Shown here: positions 11,691 to 24,554 of the stretch, one piece after another
Layout of the letters: each line of letters opens with the position of its first letter
How positions within the stretch are numbered: position 1 is the stretch's first letter
DNA from: Polytrichum commune
Taxonomy: Eukaryota > Streptophyta > Polytrichopsida > Polytrichales > Polytrichaceae
DNA: 60,000 nt
Reading direction: 5' to 3'
NCBI GenBank assembly: GCA_950295325.1
Contig: OX485808.1
Location: forward strand, 43,918,527 to 43,978,526
The notes under the pieces: generated by a model
Told to the model about the DNA's origin: nothing
What the model saw: only the letters and a program-made list of their open reading frames with translations
Databases searched by the model: none
Made by a program: the position numbers and the translations under genes

Positions 11691-12484
11691 ATATCTAGAG
11701 AAATTACAAATCTTTGAAATGCCTCCTCTTGAAGAAAATTTACAAGTGTCAGAGTGATATATTGCTTCTCCATATGTAAGTTTAGCACCCGGATGATGCT
11801 TTGTTGCAAATGGTAGTTGAAGAGTTGTTTGTGTGCAAATCAATCAGATGGAACCTTGTTATAACACCATAGTGAAATAAACTTGCAAAGCAAAATATTG
11901 CGGGATTTTTGTATAATATTAACGCACAACTTTAAAGGAAATACAATTATTTATAAAACCAACAAATCTTTACAAAAAAATGCCATGATCGATATTGAAA
12001 CTCTTGCAGTTGGAATACCAGAAATAAACCATGTTGAAGTGCAAGAACCTAATCCTATTATCTCAGGATTTCAATCCAACATAAACGTGGATCTTATAAT
12101 ATCACATTATGCTAGAATAGAGGCTCCATCTACAAACCCTCTTACAATTTTTGAAAAATGTTCAAGGTGAGGTTCAATTTGAAGTTTCGTATATGTTTTA
12201 GTATCTTCCTTAAATATGCAAACCAACAACAACAACATTGTTCTTAAACAAGGTTGATAAAGGATGTTGTATTCTACCCCTGGTAGAATTAGGTATTCTT
12301 AATGGACATGATTCTCTTTTGTATTACTACCTATCTACCACCTTACCGGTTCTACTACAGTCACAGTTTCGATGTATGTACAATCCATTCTCTCTAAGTC
12401 CAAAAGGCTTCTTGCCTTCAACCTTACCAGGTTACCGAGCTACCTGATAGCATATGTGACTCATTTCCCCCATGTTCTACCTTT

Positions 12485-12870
12485 CCAGTCTACATTATTA
12501 CACTATGTTCACCTACGATCTGGTCTCATTACCCAAAACTCCGTAATCAAGGGTGTTACTGGCTCCTTCTTCTTTGAATCCCACTTTGAATGCCATGCAA
12601 ACAAAGAAATTTCCAGCCTGGGTTATTACACTATGTTCACCTACGATCTGGTCTCATTACCCAAAACTCCGTAATCAAGGGTGTTATCGGCTCCTTCTTC
12701 TTTGAATCCCACTTTGAATGCCAAGCAAATGAAGAAATTTCCAGCCTACGTTATTAACACTATGTTCACCTATGATTTGGTCTCGTTACCGAAACTCCGT
12801 AATCGAGGGTGTTACCGGCTCCTTCTTCTTTGAATCCCACTTTGAAAGCCACGAAAACGAAGAATTTGAT
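12485..12870 (+). repeat. Three-copy tandem repeat, 128-bp unit
   Basis: The block running from TTATTACACTATG to CTTCTTCTTTGAATCCCAC repeats three times with starts at 12495, 12623 and 12751, a period of 128 bp. Copies 1 and 2 are very alike and copy 3 is a little more diverged. The array ends about 40 bp before a MITE. Confidence 0.85.
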
Positions 12871-12911
12871 CAAGACTTCCAACTTGTAGGCTCTCTAAAT
12901 CATCCTCATGA

Positions 12912-13142
12912 TCTATGATCGGGGAGAACCGGCAGGTAGTTACAGATGAACCGGTTGAGTTTAAGAAATAACCAGTTGAAGTTCAAGACTGCAGGAGAAT
13001 TGCCGATCATTTTAGAGGAATTTATAGAATATATCCCAATTACATAAAGGAAAACCGGAGGATGTCCACATGTAACCGGCTGAACTTGCAAACACTAGGA
13101 TCTCAACCGATAATTATGCCCAAAAATCTCCCCGATCACTGG
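12912..13142 (+). mobile_element. MITE copy 2
   Basis: Same family as 563-768. The ends are GATCGGGGAGA (12917-12927) and its exact complement TCTCCCCGATC (13127-13137), so this copy has the clearest inverted termini. Inside, the GAACCGGTTGA-type block is doubled as ATAACCAGTTGAAG, which makes this copy slightly longer. No coding capacity. Confidence 0.75.
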
Positions 13143-13841
13143 CCATGATGGGTTCCTTTGCAATTGGTTGCTAGACAATTTCTAAAGCTCACTGAAACAA
13201 CAAACACTTCCGTAGCATATATATATATATATATGCCCTCCACAGGAATTTTATTTGAAGCCTTATTTGAAGCCCACTCTATTTGAAATTTATTGAGAAT
13301 GACACTACCGTTTTACCATGCTGCTTTCAACGCTAATTATATTTTTCAGAAAATTTGAAATTTATTGTCATCAGTAGAACCTCATTTTTCTAAAGAAAAA
13401 AACGAGAATCCAACGAACTAACATACTATTGAATAGAATCTTGAAACTACAATGATATTCAACAATGATTTGCCTTTGAATCCGCCCCTGGGACTATGTT
13501 ATAGTCCCGTTAAAGTGCACATGAAAACGTGAGGGAGAATTTGGGGGCGCCATTTAAAAAACCAAAATTGAATAAAAATAGCCATCGACACTTGCATGAC
13601 ATTCAATTATTTGGAGTTGAGTACACTTTTTAAAATTCTCGGGCACCGCGCTACTCCAACACCTACCTCGCCGTAGTTAAGGGCACATGTGGCACGATTG
13701 CATGCATGGTTGTAACTGGTGGCATGTTAAGTTGTCATTGAGTGGGGTAGGCGGGTTCTTTCAAACCCTTACAATAAGCTCACTCATGAGCTTAGGGTTT
13801 CATCGGTGCCACCCGCTACCATTCTAGTAGGCGTTTCGACC
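13143..13841. other. Gene-free stretch
   Basis: Contains a perfect AT microsatellite near 13217-13235. No gene or RNA seen. Confidence 0.4.
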
Positions 13842-14572
13842 CTCCAATTACAAAGAAGACCCACCTACTACCTAAGGTAGATAGCTCTTAAGTGGCTCGT
13901 TTTCTTAATCGCACCCTTACATTTGATTGGTGTGTAGTTCGTTGAGTATCAAAGAGCAAACATTATAAAGACACGTGTTTAAGAGAGACTGAACTACGAC
14001 TTCAAATATTGATAATTACTCTACACTCAATATGGAATACAGTTGGGAGGATCTATGTATTTAGTTAAGAAATCAACAAACGTGCACCTCCGATAACCAT
14101 AACTCGGTAAGGGAAGGTCTGATTTTCAATCCAAGTTTTTTGCAAATGTCTCATCGTAGGTTTGCTAATGCAACACGTGTTGGACGCTCCAATTACAAGA
14201 AGACCCACCTACTACCTAAGGTAGATAGCTCTTAAGTGGCTCGTTTTCTTAATTGGATCCCTAGATTTGATTGGTATGTGGTTCGTTGAGGATCAAAGAG
14301 CAAACATCATAAAGACTTATGCTTAAGAGAGATTGAACGACCTTTTCAAATATTAATAACTAATTTATACTTGATAGGGAACACAATTGGGAGGACCTAT
14401 GTATTCAAAATTAAGAAATCAACAAACGTGCACTTTTGATAATCATAAGTCAATAAGGGGAGGTCTGATTCTCAATCCAATTTTTTGCAAATGTTTCATC
14501 GTAGGTTTGCTAATGCAACACATGTTGTATTGTGTAGATCTAATCGGTAGAAGTTGAAGAACATAAAAAACT
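13842..14572 (+). repeat. Dispersed repeat R1, tandem pair
   Basis: Two direct copies start at about 13842 and 14187 (period about 345 bp). Both begin CTCCAATTACAA and continue AAGACCCACCTACTACC, AAGTGGCTCGTTTTCTTAAT and GGTTTGCTAATGCAACAC. The second copy extends further, to GAACATAAAAAACTGAAC at about 14572. That tail is also present, inverted, at the start of the 21739 copy, so the full R1 unit is probably about 385 bp. Confidence 0.8.
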
Positions 14573-15356
14573 GAACTAGAGAACATCCACATACCTTAAT
14601 CACAATAACATACTATGTGTGTAATTGAATGTCATAGATTGCTAAGTCTAATTTCTAGATACTAATTGAGGTGACTATTTTTGAGTAAAATTGGACCAAG
14701 ATCTAGTCGTCGTTTATAAGATGTTGAATTGTATGATAGTCATCCTCGGATGAGAGTTGCAAAGATGATGACAATTGTTGTGGGTAGATTATCATTATTC
14801 ATCAATTGAATGTTTTCTTGGTTGACATCAAGAACATGTTGAAGACCAGTTATTGTTTAGATCAGACAATCTACAAAATCGCAAACATTTTAGAAGCTAA
14901 ATATTGATGAATGTGACAATTGTCATAAATTGATTATGATCACATCTATAATTTTATACTATTGATGTATATTTCAATGGAAACCTTGTATTCTAAACCA
15001 TATTGTATTGTAACAAATAGCCATGTGCCATACTAATTTAATGTGCAATCAATGATTTTATGTTTACTCTCAATCCTTTGTTTTTTTTAGGAGAGAGAGA
15101 ACTATTGTATATGAGCATGTCTCTCATCCATCCAACATAAAAACTTGGCTCCCTAGGTTTGTTGCCAATACATCTCAAATGAGCTTGAGTAGACTAATTG
15201 TGCGTCTTTAAAGTTGATTCCGCTGTCAAAGCAACTTTAAAAACTAAAATATAACAATAATAATAAAAACTTGGGGTTGCACACCATTTCAAGACCTTTA
15301 TGTTAGATGAACGAGAGGTACGCTCATTTACATTAATGTCCACTCTCCGTATTTGA
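14573..15356. other. Gene-free stretch
   Basis: AT-rich, no coding, RNA or repeat signal that I can support. Confidence 0.4.
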
Positions 15357-15638
15357 CCCGGCCTAGCTAGTTGGTTTGAGATTCGTGGTGTCTATGTAAA
15401 CTCATCCATTGTGGATGAAGGGACTCCGATAAAACAAAATAAATTCCTTTACAAGATTGAAAGCCAATCCATTCCACTTCAACAACACTAGACTAATTCG
15501 AGGTCTTTGACTTTATTTTTGAAATCAAACAGTCTAAATGTAGACATTTACATGTTATAATACAATTCACTGCAAATTTTCGCCTTCACAATGGATGAGT
15601 TTACGTAGACACCACGAATCCATAGCCTAGCCGGTTTG
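15357..15638. mobile_element. Small inverted-repeat element, possible MITE
   Basis: ATTCGTGGTGTCTATGTAAA and then CTCATCCATTGTG at 15381-15413 recur, inverted, at 15587-15621 with one mismatch. Flanking CCGGCCTAGCTAG and CTAGCCGG extend the symmetry imperfectly. The arms are about 45 bp and the spacer about 170 bp. No target duplication was found, so the call as a mobile element is an inference. Confidence 0.45.
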
Positions 15639-15778
15639 TGGAGTTGGCCGTACCTTTATTATGGGCAAGAGCTGACAAGTAAATGGCTTTAGAAAAACTT
15701 GGCAGTCGTGATTACTAGCAAGACTTCTCGTGCTTTTGGTGAGCTTAATGACGGTGGCTTCCCACGAATCTTGGTGAG

Positions 15779-16080
15779 GTCGATCTCCACTATTCATGGC
15801 ACATATGGTAAACTCGCCTTCCCGTGTCATTTGGGCATTGTGAATGTCTCCCGTGTGGTCATGGACAAAAGTGTATCTCCACCTTCAATTGCATTCTACC
15901 ATATGTAAAGGTTCCTACATTGTCCCAACAAATCTTGGGCACCAACATTTTTCAAGTTGATCTCCACTTTTCATGGCACACTTGGTAACTCGCCTTCCTG
16001 CGTCATTCGGCCATCTGTGAACATCTCCCATGTGGTCGATGGCAAACCATGTGTAGAGGCTCCTACACTACCCTAACTCT
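15779..16080 (+). repeat. Two-copy tandem repeat, about 179-bp period
   Basis: Units starting near 15779 and 15957 share GATCTCCACT, TTCATGGCACA, CTCGCCTTCC and a CATCTCCC or TGTCTCCC block followed by TGTGGTC. Diverged, non-coding. Confidence 0.6.
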
Positions 16081-17696
16081 CGACTTCTCACCTCCTCATG
16101 TAGAGTCTGTAAAACTTCAGGTCGGATGAAATTTGCACCTTCACCTTCTTGCAAGCCTGGGACGAAAAAACCAGTTGAATAATACGTCAAAGGCTATCTT
16201 GAGCATGTGAAGGCAAGGGGATTTGAACCCCCGTCTCCTCCTTCCCAAATGGTTGTGCAAGGGGCATAAACCCTTCCATGAAAAATAATGCGATGCAACC
16301 AAACGCTAAGGGAACCTCTAAAATTCCACACAATTACCTCCCATATAACTGGGATGAACAACCAGTTGCTTCATCATGCAAACATTGATTATTCATCCTC
16401 AAAAACTTCATCCATCAATTATTTTCAAGTTGCCCAAATGGTTATATGCATTGTAGGATGGGGCTATATGAATAAATGGCTTGGATGTGGTATGCCACGC
16501 CCTCTGTTCACAGCACTTGAACGACTTGGCTCGCCTTCCCCTAGACCTGATTATATTTAAATACTTTGACCATGCTATAGAGGTTTAAAAAAGGGAGCGC
16601 CTGATGTTGTTGAGTAACTTAATGTTATGGTCAAACCAGGAGAACACAAAACTCAAGCTAGTTTGAATATAAAGAGGAGGTGACGGTATCATGATGATGC
16701 ATTGCCAACAACCACGAGTCTAATAACATTACTTAGCTCCTTGGTTGTGTGTTTGTGGGACCATGTAATGGGCGAGAATGAATATCCTTTAATCCCAGGA
16801 TTTCATGTTCACAAGAAACATCCAACTTGTAAAACATGGTCCAATTTTCAACTCCAAACAACTATAAATTCCGAGTTTTTCAAATTACAACATTTTTCTT
16901 TGAAAAAGGACCATCCTCTGGCTCCTTAATAATGTCATATCACTTACAATCATCAACAAATGTATTGAAATTACATGTACTCTTTTTCTCTTGTTAGTTT
17001 GAAAAAGAAGCATTGTACACATTTGAATAGCGAAAGAAGGGGAGGGGAGGGGATGATACAAAATGTCAAAACAACGGAACCCCCCCCCCTTTTCCCGGCA
17101 CTTGACATCTCATTCACTATTACCGAAACATTAGAATTCATGATGAGTCTTGATATGGAGTACTACCGAAAACATAAGAGACCTTTTTTTTGTAAAGAGT
17201 TGTTCACTTTACTCCGCCAAAGGGCCGTGGCATCGGACCTAACAACCGAAGGTACTAATAAAGGAGTTAGCAATTGCCACTTGTGAGGCCCATGGAGCCA
17301 GCCGGGCCCTCACACATGCCGGCCGGCCCCATGACGACGAATGTGCCAGGTTTTGTTCACAAAAGTAGAATTATATAAGTCTCAAAAAGTGGAAGCAATC
17401 ATCCTCCAAGTCGGTGGGAACAATGAATCCCGAATCCCAAATTATCATAGTTTAAGTATGTGAAGGAGATATGTATATGTATGTATATAGTATTATATAT
17501 ATATATATATGGTGTCATGATGGATTACTTCGTGACTAGGGCTACGCACCCACCTCTTTGAGTCGGGCCCGCACCATTAATTGTCCAAGGTGAGAAGGTG
17601 GTCAATTATTATATAGCATATAGCATAAGGTGTTCTAGATCATTTGGCCTTGGAATTTGTATCGGAGTTTCCAATTCAATCTAGGAGTACTCGTTT
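16081..17696. other. Gene-free stretch
   Basis: Only short frames. It includes a C10 tract near 17080 and a TA-rich microsatellite near 17472-17512. A T-arm-like motif near 16212 is not a tRNA (see the rejected list). Confidence 0.4.
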
Positions 17697-17927
17697 GTAG
17701 TGTCCCGGGAGATTTTGGGACATCATCGGTCAAAATTCCATTGTTTTTCCAAGTCCAACCGGTTCTATGTTGTGATCTTTCGGTTTTTCTTTATTGGTTT
17801 GAGGTAAATCTTTGTAGATTCTTCTAAAACGATTGGTGATTTCCTTGGAGTCTTGAACTTCGACTGATTTTTTCTCAAATTGAACCGGTTCGTATGTAAC
17901 TAGCGGTCCATTCTCCCCGTGCATTGC
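17697..17927 (-). mobile_element. MITE copy 4, inverted
   Basis: This is the same family as 563-768 in reverse orientation. Reading the minus strand, the element begins GCAATGCACGGGGAGA and ends TCTCCCGGGACACTAC, giving imperfect 16-bp inverted ends. It carries the internal GAACCGGTT and GTTCAAGACTCCAAGG-like blocks and a CATAGAACCGGTTGGACTT-like block that matches the CATGTAACCGG segment of the other copies. No coding capacity. Confidence 0.7.
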
Positions 17928-18369
17928 TCATTTGAGATAAAGTCACCAAACCCCATTGACCCTCGGTAATAGTGGTGGGGACTAGCTCAAAGAGGTGGGG
18001 CATCTGGCCCTGGCCATGATCGTGGGGAGTGGGACTTGCGCTCTGATAATTACACCAAGCATGGTTTATCATGGTAGTTGTTAACGCATCCACCTATAAA
18101 CAGGCATATCAACACATGTGAATATGATGCCTACATGTTAGCATTATAGGGTTAATGAGCTCATATTCACATTGGTGAAGCACTAAATTAGATGGGTCTG
18201 AAATGGTTTGTTTTTATCTGAGGGGGAGGGGGGTTAATGACTAGCTCCCTTCTTCTAGGATACGAAACACATGATTTGTTAAGCGAATTCACATCAAGGT
18301 GGTAACCACTTTGCTCATAATATCTGAAGCTCACATGAGTTTCTTATTCATAATCAAAAGTGAAGCTCA
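17928..18369. other. Gene-free stretch
   Basis: No coding or RNA signal seen. Confidence 0.4.
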
Positions 18370-18610
18370 TTAAATTCGCGTGCTCATTAAGAGTTCATGT
18401 AGGTCTCCCCCAAATACGTTGACAATCAAACCTAAAAAAAAGTATCATATTGTGAGTACGCAATCAGACCCCTCATTAAACACATGTCTTGTTTCATATC
18501 TTGTTTTCACAGCCACACCAAACCACATACCACTCAAACATAAGTGTCCGATCAAGCTAAGTAACCAAATTAGGCACATCAACCTTAGCATTCATTAAAT
18601 TTTCTTTACT
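18370..18610 (-). repeat. Dispersed repeat R1, inverted copy
   Basis: Its reverse complement aligns with 3190-3420 (GATGTGCCTAA, GGTATGTG, AAGACATGTG) and with the tandem pair at 13842-14572 (GGGGGAGACCTACATG versus GGGAGGATCTATGT). Diverged. Confidence 0.5.
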
Positions 18611-20269
18611 TTGAGTCTTGTTTCACCCAGGCAACAGCTGGGCCAGGGAATGTTGAAGCTGTAGTGCTATGGGAATGAAAGTCATCCCAAAACGTGGCCA
18701 CTTTCAATGAGCATTCAACGATTTCAGGTCGTGTCCACTCCCGGAATGAAGCTTTATGTCAGGCTTTATGTATCAAATCTCCCCCAGCTTACTGGCATTC
18801 GGGATTTTCAGTATGACACAAGTCATGTTTGCGTTGATTGGATTCGTTGATATAGATAGATGACCAATGAGAGGAGAGTGGATGACGAGTTGTAAGAGCA
18901 ACGAGTTATTCATCCACTTGAGTTGGTTATCGGATATAACCGATCAGTTTTTGGGACAAAATATGAGGAAATGTGGATGATATTGTGCCTCCATGGATGG
19001 ATGAAAATCACGAGAAGTTTCATTAACCCTTTGGCCTTTCGATGATTGATCGGTTATGCTATGTGAGTTAATAATGGGAGCGAGAAGCGTTTACAACAAT
19101 GGCCCACAAGCTAGTTGGTGGTGTAAAAGGTTTTAATTTTTTCATAATTAGAAGAAAGTTGTTGTAGAGGAAATTGACAATGAGCCTCCTACATTTGGAA
19201 AGAATAGGAATCGGCAACCCACTGGCTACCATAGTTGTTTTGATTGGCTATTCACGCAATGTAGTTAAGTTATGCACACATTCACATTTATTTTTTTGAA
19301 GATACAACCCTTTCAGAGTAGAAGTTCTCTATGCAAGTATGTGTAAGCGTGTCTTGTGTGGTTAGCTAGTTTGGGATCTTAATTTGGACTTGAAGCACAC
19401 ATAAATTGGGCAGATTATGGTCCTGCTTTCCCGTGTTGACCACAAGTGATTATGCCATTCTATACACGACTGCACATTGACCTCGTCGCGTACATTGACT
19501 TTCATTCATGGAACTTGATGTCAACAATTGAAGACGTAGTGGCTCCAACAACTTGACCACAACGATGTTGACTAAGACGCTCATATGTACTAGTCTCACT
19601 TCCTAACCACTTTATGACCACATCCATACAACCAACAATCGCCTCATAGGCCACGATTCAAACACAAACTTCATTGTTAAATGTAACAAACCAATTTTCC
19701 ACACGATTAATGACACTTGAGTAAGCACACATAAGTGTCATCCTAAGCACATGTGAACTTCCAAAATACACTTCCTCCCCTCTACACCACTACGTTATGA
19801 ATCATGGAATTTGGACTTTGATAAGAGATCACAAGGCCATACAAACTAGAAACAAACTCCAATCTATACAAACATAACTTTCTCACCACAACTCTTCCTA
19901 ATTCGTAGATGCTAGTATAATGAGTTGCTTGGTTTATGGAATTGGAAGTGCCCATAATAGGCATAGGGTACCTTAGAGTTATCCACAAAGTCCTTTAGAT
20001 AGGCGTCAAACTCCTTGATCATGCATTTGGTATTTGAAAATAAAATGTATACAAAATCTTTGAGTTCAAGCTTAAATTTAGAACATTGGTCAAACTTCAT
20101 GGGACCACCTTAAGGCCAAGCCTGCGTAGCGTGGCCCACTGCTAGCTTGACCTAGCATGCCCCTAGTTTGACAAGGTAAAAGGTTGGTTTTTTTTTCAAC
20201 TTGGGCTCCACTCTTTAGGGTCCACCCGCACTTCCTGGTTAAGGTTTCGGTTAAAGTAAGTAACCACTT
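18611..20269. other. Gene-free stretch
   Basis: Short frames only. Nothing recognisable. Confidence 0.4.
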
Positions 20270-20690
20270 GTACTAGCTATAGTAAAGGCGTTCATTTCAT
20301 ATCAAGACTCCATCGACAATCTACAGGAAACTGGAATGTTGATCAAGTTGGGTCTCCATACCGATCAGGCCAGAATCAATAGTGTCATGACACATGTCTT
20401 GGTTTTGAGTGATAAAGTGAGGAGGAATGAGCGGTTATGGTAGACTCTAGATATTGGTAATATGTTCAAGCCAACTTTTGGCTTCAAGAATTCAGGGTTA
20501 TTTCAATTCAAGGAATAAAATTACCGGAGAACCGCACGTGATACTCTCGCAAAAATTTACAATCCTCCTTATTTCTATCTTCTTACATAGGAATCGTTTG
20601 CAGTGCCTTGTACTTCTCTAGATGTGGTGTATAATCTCTTGAGTGATTGGTTATGGAGCCTCTACTCTACATTGTGCCGACGCCACGTGG
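20270..20690 (+). repeat. Dispersed repeat R3, copy 1
   Basis: Collinear with 27600-27990 in the same orientation. Shared blocks are GCCATGACACATGTC or TCATGACACATGTC, AGCGGTTATGG, AACTTTTGGCTTCAA, AAGGAATAAAATTACC, ATTTCTATCTTC and GGTTATGG followed by GCCTCTACTCTA. The pair is about 7.3 kb apart, a spacing an old LTR retroelement could give. I see no gag or pol between them. Confidence 0.6.
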
Positions 20691-20741
20691 TGAATATAAT
20701 TAACTAACATACATATATGAGAGCTAATTGATCTCATGCCC

Positions 20742-21279
20742 GCACCACCTAGTCAAACTTTAGGTTTAACTAAAAGCTATTAAACTCGAAAATATATAGC
20801 TAAGTTTTTGGACCTTGCTTTTGTGAAGAAATCATAACTCATCCATACCCATAACTTTAACTAACATTTTATCAATGATTAGCCCAACTTATGTCTAGAA
20901 TGCCCGGCTCTCATTTTCACCATCTCTTCCCCGTTCTACTACGTGGTGGACCACCTTGTTTCTTACATCATCCTAAATTAGCACATATTTCAATTTTTGA
21001 ATATTGATTATAGATAATTTTAATTTCAAATTTAGGAAATAATAGTAATTAATAACATTTAGTTTCATATCATTGTTGTGAAACGCAAATGGTGGAGGGC
21101 TTAAAAATCATAACCAATGTCATGCTCAAAACCTGGAGAAGTGGAGTAAAACTTTGACTCATCAACCTCCACTCCTTTATTAAACCGGTCAACCTTTGGT
21201 TAGTCAAATTAACCTTTGGTTTGACTTAGTTGACTCTCACTAACTCATACGTTAACTAATTCTCTTAACTAGGTGGTGC
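20742..21279. mobile_element. Possible inverted-end element, 538 bp
   Basis: The left end GCACCACCTAGTCAA recurs inverted at the right end with one mismatch (TTAACTAGGTGGTGC). Inside, a CAACCTTTGGTT-like motif is doubled. No target duplication was found, so the element call is tentative. Confidence 0.35.
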
Positions 21280-21738
21280 AGATGGACCCTTAGCAAGTTA
21301 ATTAAGCCTTCATTACTTTATGTAAAATTTTACATCTGAGTAGAATGTAAGCTTACAATTTACTCAGATCATAAATGTAATGAAACTCACAAACTTGGAA
21401 GGGCCTTTTGTCACACTGCACTTCCAAATTTTCTTGGAATATTAGTATATTATGCACTAAATTTTGCATTATCAATTATTAAGTGGAGTTATTATGTGGA
21501 ATATACATTTTATCAATTTATTTTTATAATTGAATACAGTGTTTTTTTTACCATTGTAAGTTCATACTACTTATCATCTATTGTGTGATTTCTTTTAAAT
21601 AATTTATATAGTAAGAAGTTATAGCATGCATGGCTCTAAATAGTAAGTGACACTAACTACCGTATACCCCTTGGAACTTGTGCTCGGAAACCCATATACA
21701 TCATTATTGTACCCAATTAAGGTATGTGGGTGTTGTTT
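21280..21738. other. Gene-free stretch
   Basis: Very AT-rich, no feature seen. Confidence 0.4.
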
Positions 21739-22010
21739 GGTTCAATTTTCATGTTCTCCAACTTCTGTCAATTAGATCTACACAACAAAAATCGTGTTGC
21801 ATTAGCAAATGTATAATGAAATATACGTAAAAATTGGACTGAACATCGAATTTCCCCTTGTTTAGTTACATTTCTCATAATTGCATGTGCGTTGATTTCT
21901 TAGCGGGATGCATAGGCCATCTCAATCGTGTTCATTATTGAGTGCATAGTAGTTATTCATATTTAAAGACATAGTCCAATCTCTTTTAACCACGTGTTTT
22001 TTATCCATCC
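21739..22010 (-). repeat. Dispersed repeat R1, inverted copy
   Basis: The reverse complement of the tail of the 13842-14572 pair matches well: AATTAGATCTACACAA, GTGTTGCATTAGCAAA, ATTGGACTGA, GTGCGTTGATTTCTTA, CAATCTCTTTTAA. Confidence 0.65.
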
Positions 22011-24554
22011 CTTCATTCTTTGCACAAATCAACAATTATTCATCCATCCTCCATAATAGAATGCAAGGTATATGATTTTTCAAATCTAGCCCCTTGTTTC
22101 CATGATGTGTTATACGTACCACTTAGGTAAATCTACGAAGTTATCTCAAATGCTACATTTCTTATAACAATATTTCACACACTCTAGAGCACCCTATACA
22201 TATGTAATTATTTTACAAAATCTATTCATAATGAATATAGTAGACCCTATATTTTAGCACACGTAGTTCCTATGTTTTTTGCCAGTGCCCTTCACGAGGG
22301 ACAAAGATGGTTGCATGGGCAAAAAATCCTTCTTGACATTTAGGAATTAAGTGATCACATAGAACCCAATTGTGTTTATCATTAATCTAGAATGATGATT
22401 ATACAATAAATTAAGCACAAAATTCAAATCCCATTGTAACGCATGTCTTTTGGGTGTTCATTCTTAACTACAATTCTTACCTTAAGAAGATTGACCACAT
22501 AAGACCCACCTACCTTACTACAAGTTGCAAACTTTACGAATATTGATGCATGTATTCCTTCATTTCCAAGCGATTCACACCGTTTTCTGAATAACACTCC
22601 TCCACATAAGACGAGTTGTCTAGGACTCATATACGTTCGTAGTGTTTGAATTATCCCTTCTTCTTTTTCCCCAGGGAGAGGGTGGAGGGAGAGTTATAAC
22701 AACTTTGAAATGCACAAAATGATTTATAAGTCAAATCTTGTGCTCTTTTCTATACTCTCCTATAGGGAAAAACATATTTGATCTTAAGTAATCTGAGATC
22801 AACTTTCAATCTTGTATGGCGGTTATAGTCACCACAAGTATATGAGACTTAGGCAACTTGTCTTGCATCAATGAAAGTTGTCTTGAGCTAGTGAGATTGT
22901 GAAAAATCTACTAATGTAGCACATTTGCAAGAAAGTGCAATAGATATACAAGAAAAGTTACGAATGCAAGATGAGTTGCCTATGTCTCATATGCTTGTAG
23001 TGAGTAGTTGGTAAATATAATTTCTACGTTTACATATAATCGGTTCTATAATAAATAATAGGATCATGAAGGGACGTAGGTTATACTGGTAACACCTTGG
23101 TGATGTGCATTCAAAATGTTCTTAAATGTTATTCTCCTAAATAATTGTAGCACGTGCCTCCAATGAGGATGCCAAAAATGTTCATGATGTGAAAAACAAT
23201 TATTGGCTAGAACGGTTACATGTTACTATTTGGTGTAGGGAACTCAAAGACATGTGCACTTTTCATATTCACATCGATGATGCGTATACCAAAATCAAAA
23301 CCCAAAAGGTGTGGAAGAATGAATTTTACAAGAGTGCTGGAAATTATTAATAAAGCAAGGCGTAACATTTTTTGAAAGCCCAAGACAAAGGGTCTCCCCC
23401 ATGCTAGGAGATTAAAGAAATGTTGTTGTGTGGCATAAATCCACATGATTCCTAACATTTTCGGAAAACATTATGATCATTATTGGACTACCTTGTGTGG
23501 TACGGTAGTTGATCACAACAACTCCTGAAGTGTTGAATGTAAGGTACATCGTCATGGCCATCACATATGACAAGTGACGCGCTCTATGACTAACATTGAC
23601 ACAAAAGGAGGTCTTTCATGTACGACCCATTTGACTTGTGTCACCTAGGACCCATAAGAAAGTCTAAAGATCAAAGAAATTGTGTCGATCAACCATTTTT
23701 GACATGTCCCCACATGACACTCCGTCAAAGGAGCCATGTTGAAAAGACCTTTTTTTTTATCCCTATTTGTGTAACAATGGGTTCGAATGCTCAAGACGAC
23801 CTACCACTGCCCAACTTTGGAGGTGTAACTTCGTACATATAAGTGAGAAATGGCTCGTACTTTATCGCAATCCTATGGATGCGAACCTTGGAGAGTACTC
23901 ATGCCCATCATATAGGGTGGCAAAGTTTGTCTTTGGGGGTTACCAACACAGGTGTGGCCACACGGGGTGACAAAGAGATAGCAATAGAACTACAGAGTTT
24001 TGGCCCATTGGGTGTTCATTGTACAAACAATAGTTTGACATGTGTTGCCCCGACCCCTTGCACCCATGGTCCCCCCCCAACATTCCGGAACAATGTGCAA
24101 AGGCGGGGAATTGTGGAGCAGTGGTCCCACACCACGTTGTCCATTATATAGTAGATGCCACCAATAAACACATACTGAGGTAGATGGTCCTAAACCATCG
24201 ATTTAAGTGTTGATCATATGTATAGTTAAAATATTTGAAGTATGAAATGATTCTCGTTGGCAATTGACAAAAGGATTCCAATGCAGCCAAAAATGTCTTA
24301 TTCACATTTTGTGTGAAGAAGTCATAGTGTTTGGAAGAAAAAAAACTTAAAAAAAGGAATTATTAGAAGATGGGCCTAAACTAACATTGAAGTCTAATGT
24401 AATCTTGTGGTGGACAATGTATATTTATTGTGCTAAATTTTAGGGTAGTGTTTTAGCATCATTTACCTTATAAATACCTTTTGCCAAAGATTGGGAGGCT
24501 TAAACACAAGACCTTAAACCAATTTTTATAGGATCTTTGAGGTTAAGCCGCCTA
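22011..24554. other. Gene-free stretch
   Basis: Short frames only. The block 23620-23760 resembles 6040-6180. A C8 tract lies near 24071. Confidence 0.4.

Larger units (their letters stand above)
8525..12484. other. Gene-free stretch with a possible decayed frame
   Basis: It starts with a short GC-rich block of repeated CAGCCGGC near 8570-8591. An old, diverged duplication links about 8980-9130 with 9265-9420 (both contain GAAGGTTGTTGATTT and ACAACT, CTTCCATTTCT). A G12-A-G7 tract lies at 10448-10467. One weak coding remnant is listed separately. Confidence 0.45.

Noticed and set aside
16205-16290. T-arm-like sequence (GGGGATTTGAACCCCCG) suggesting a minus-strand tRNA
   Set aside because: No D arm, anticodon arm or pairing acceptor stem could be built around it.
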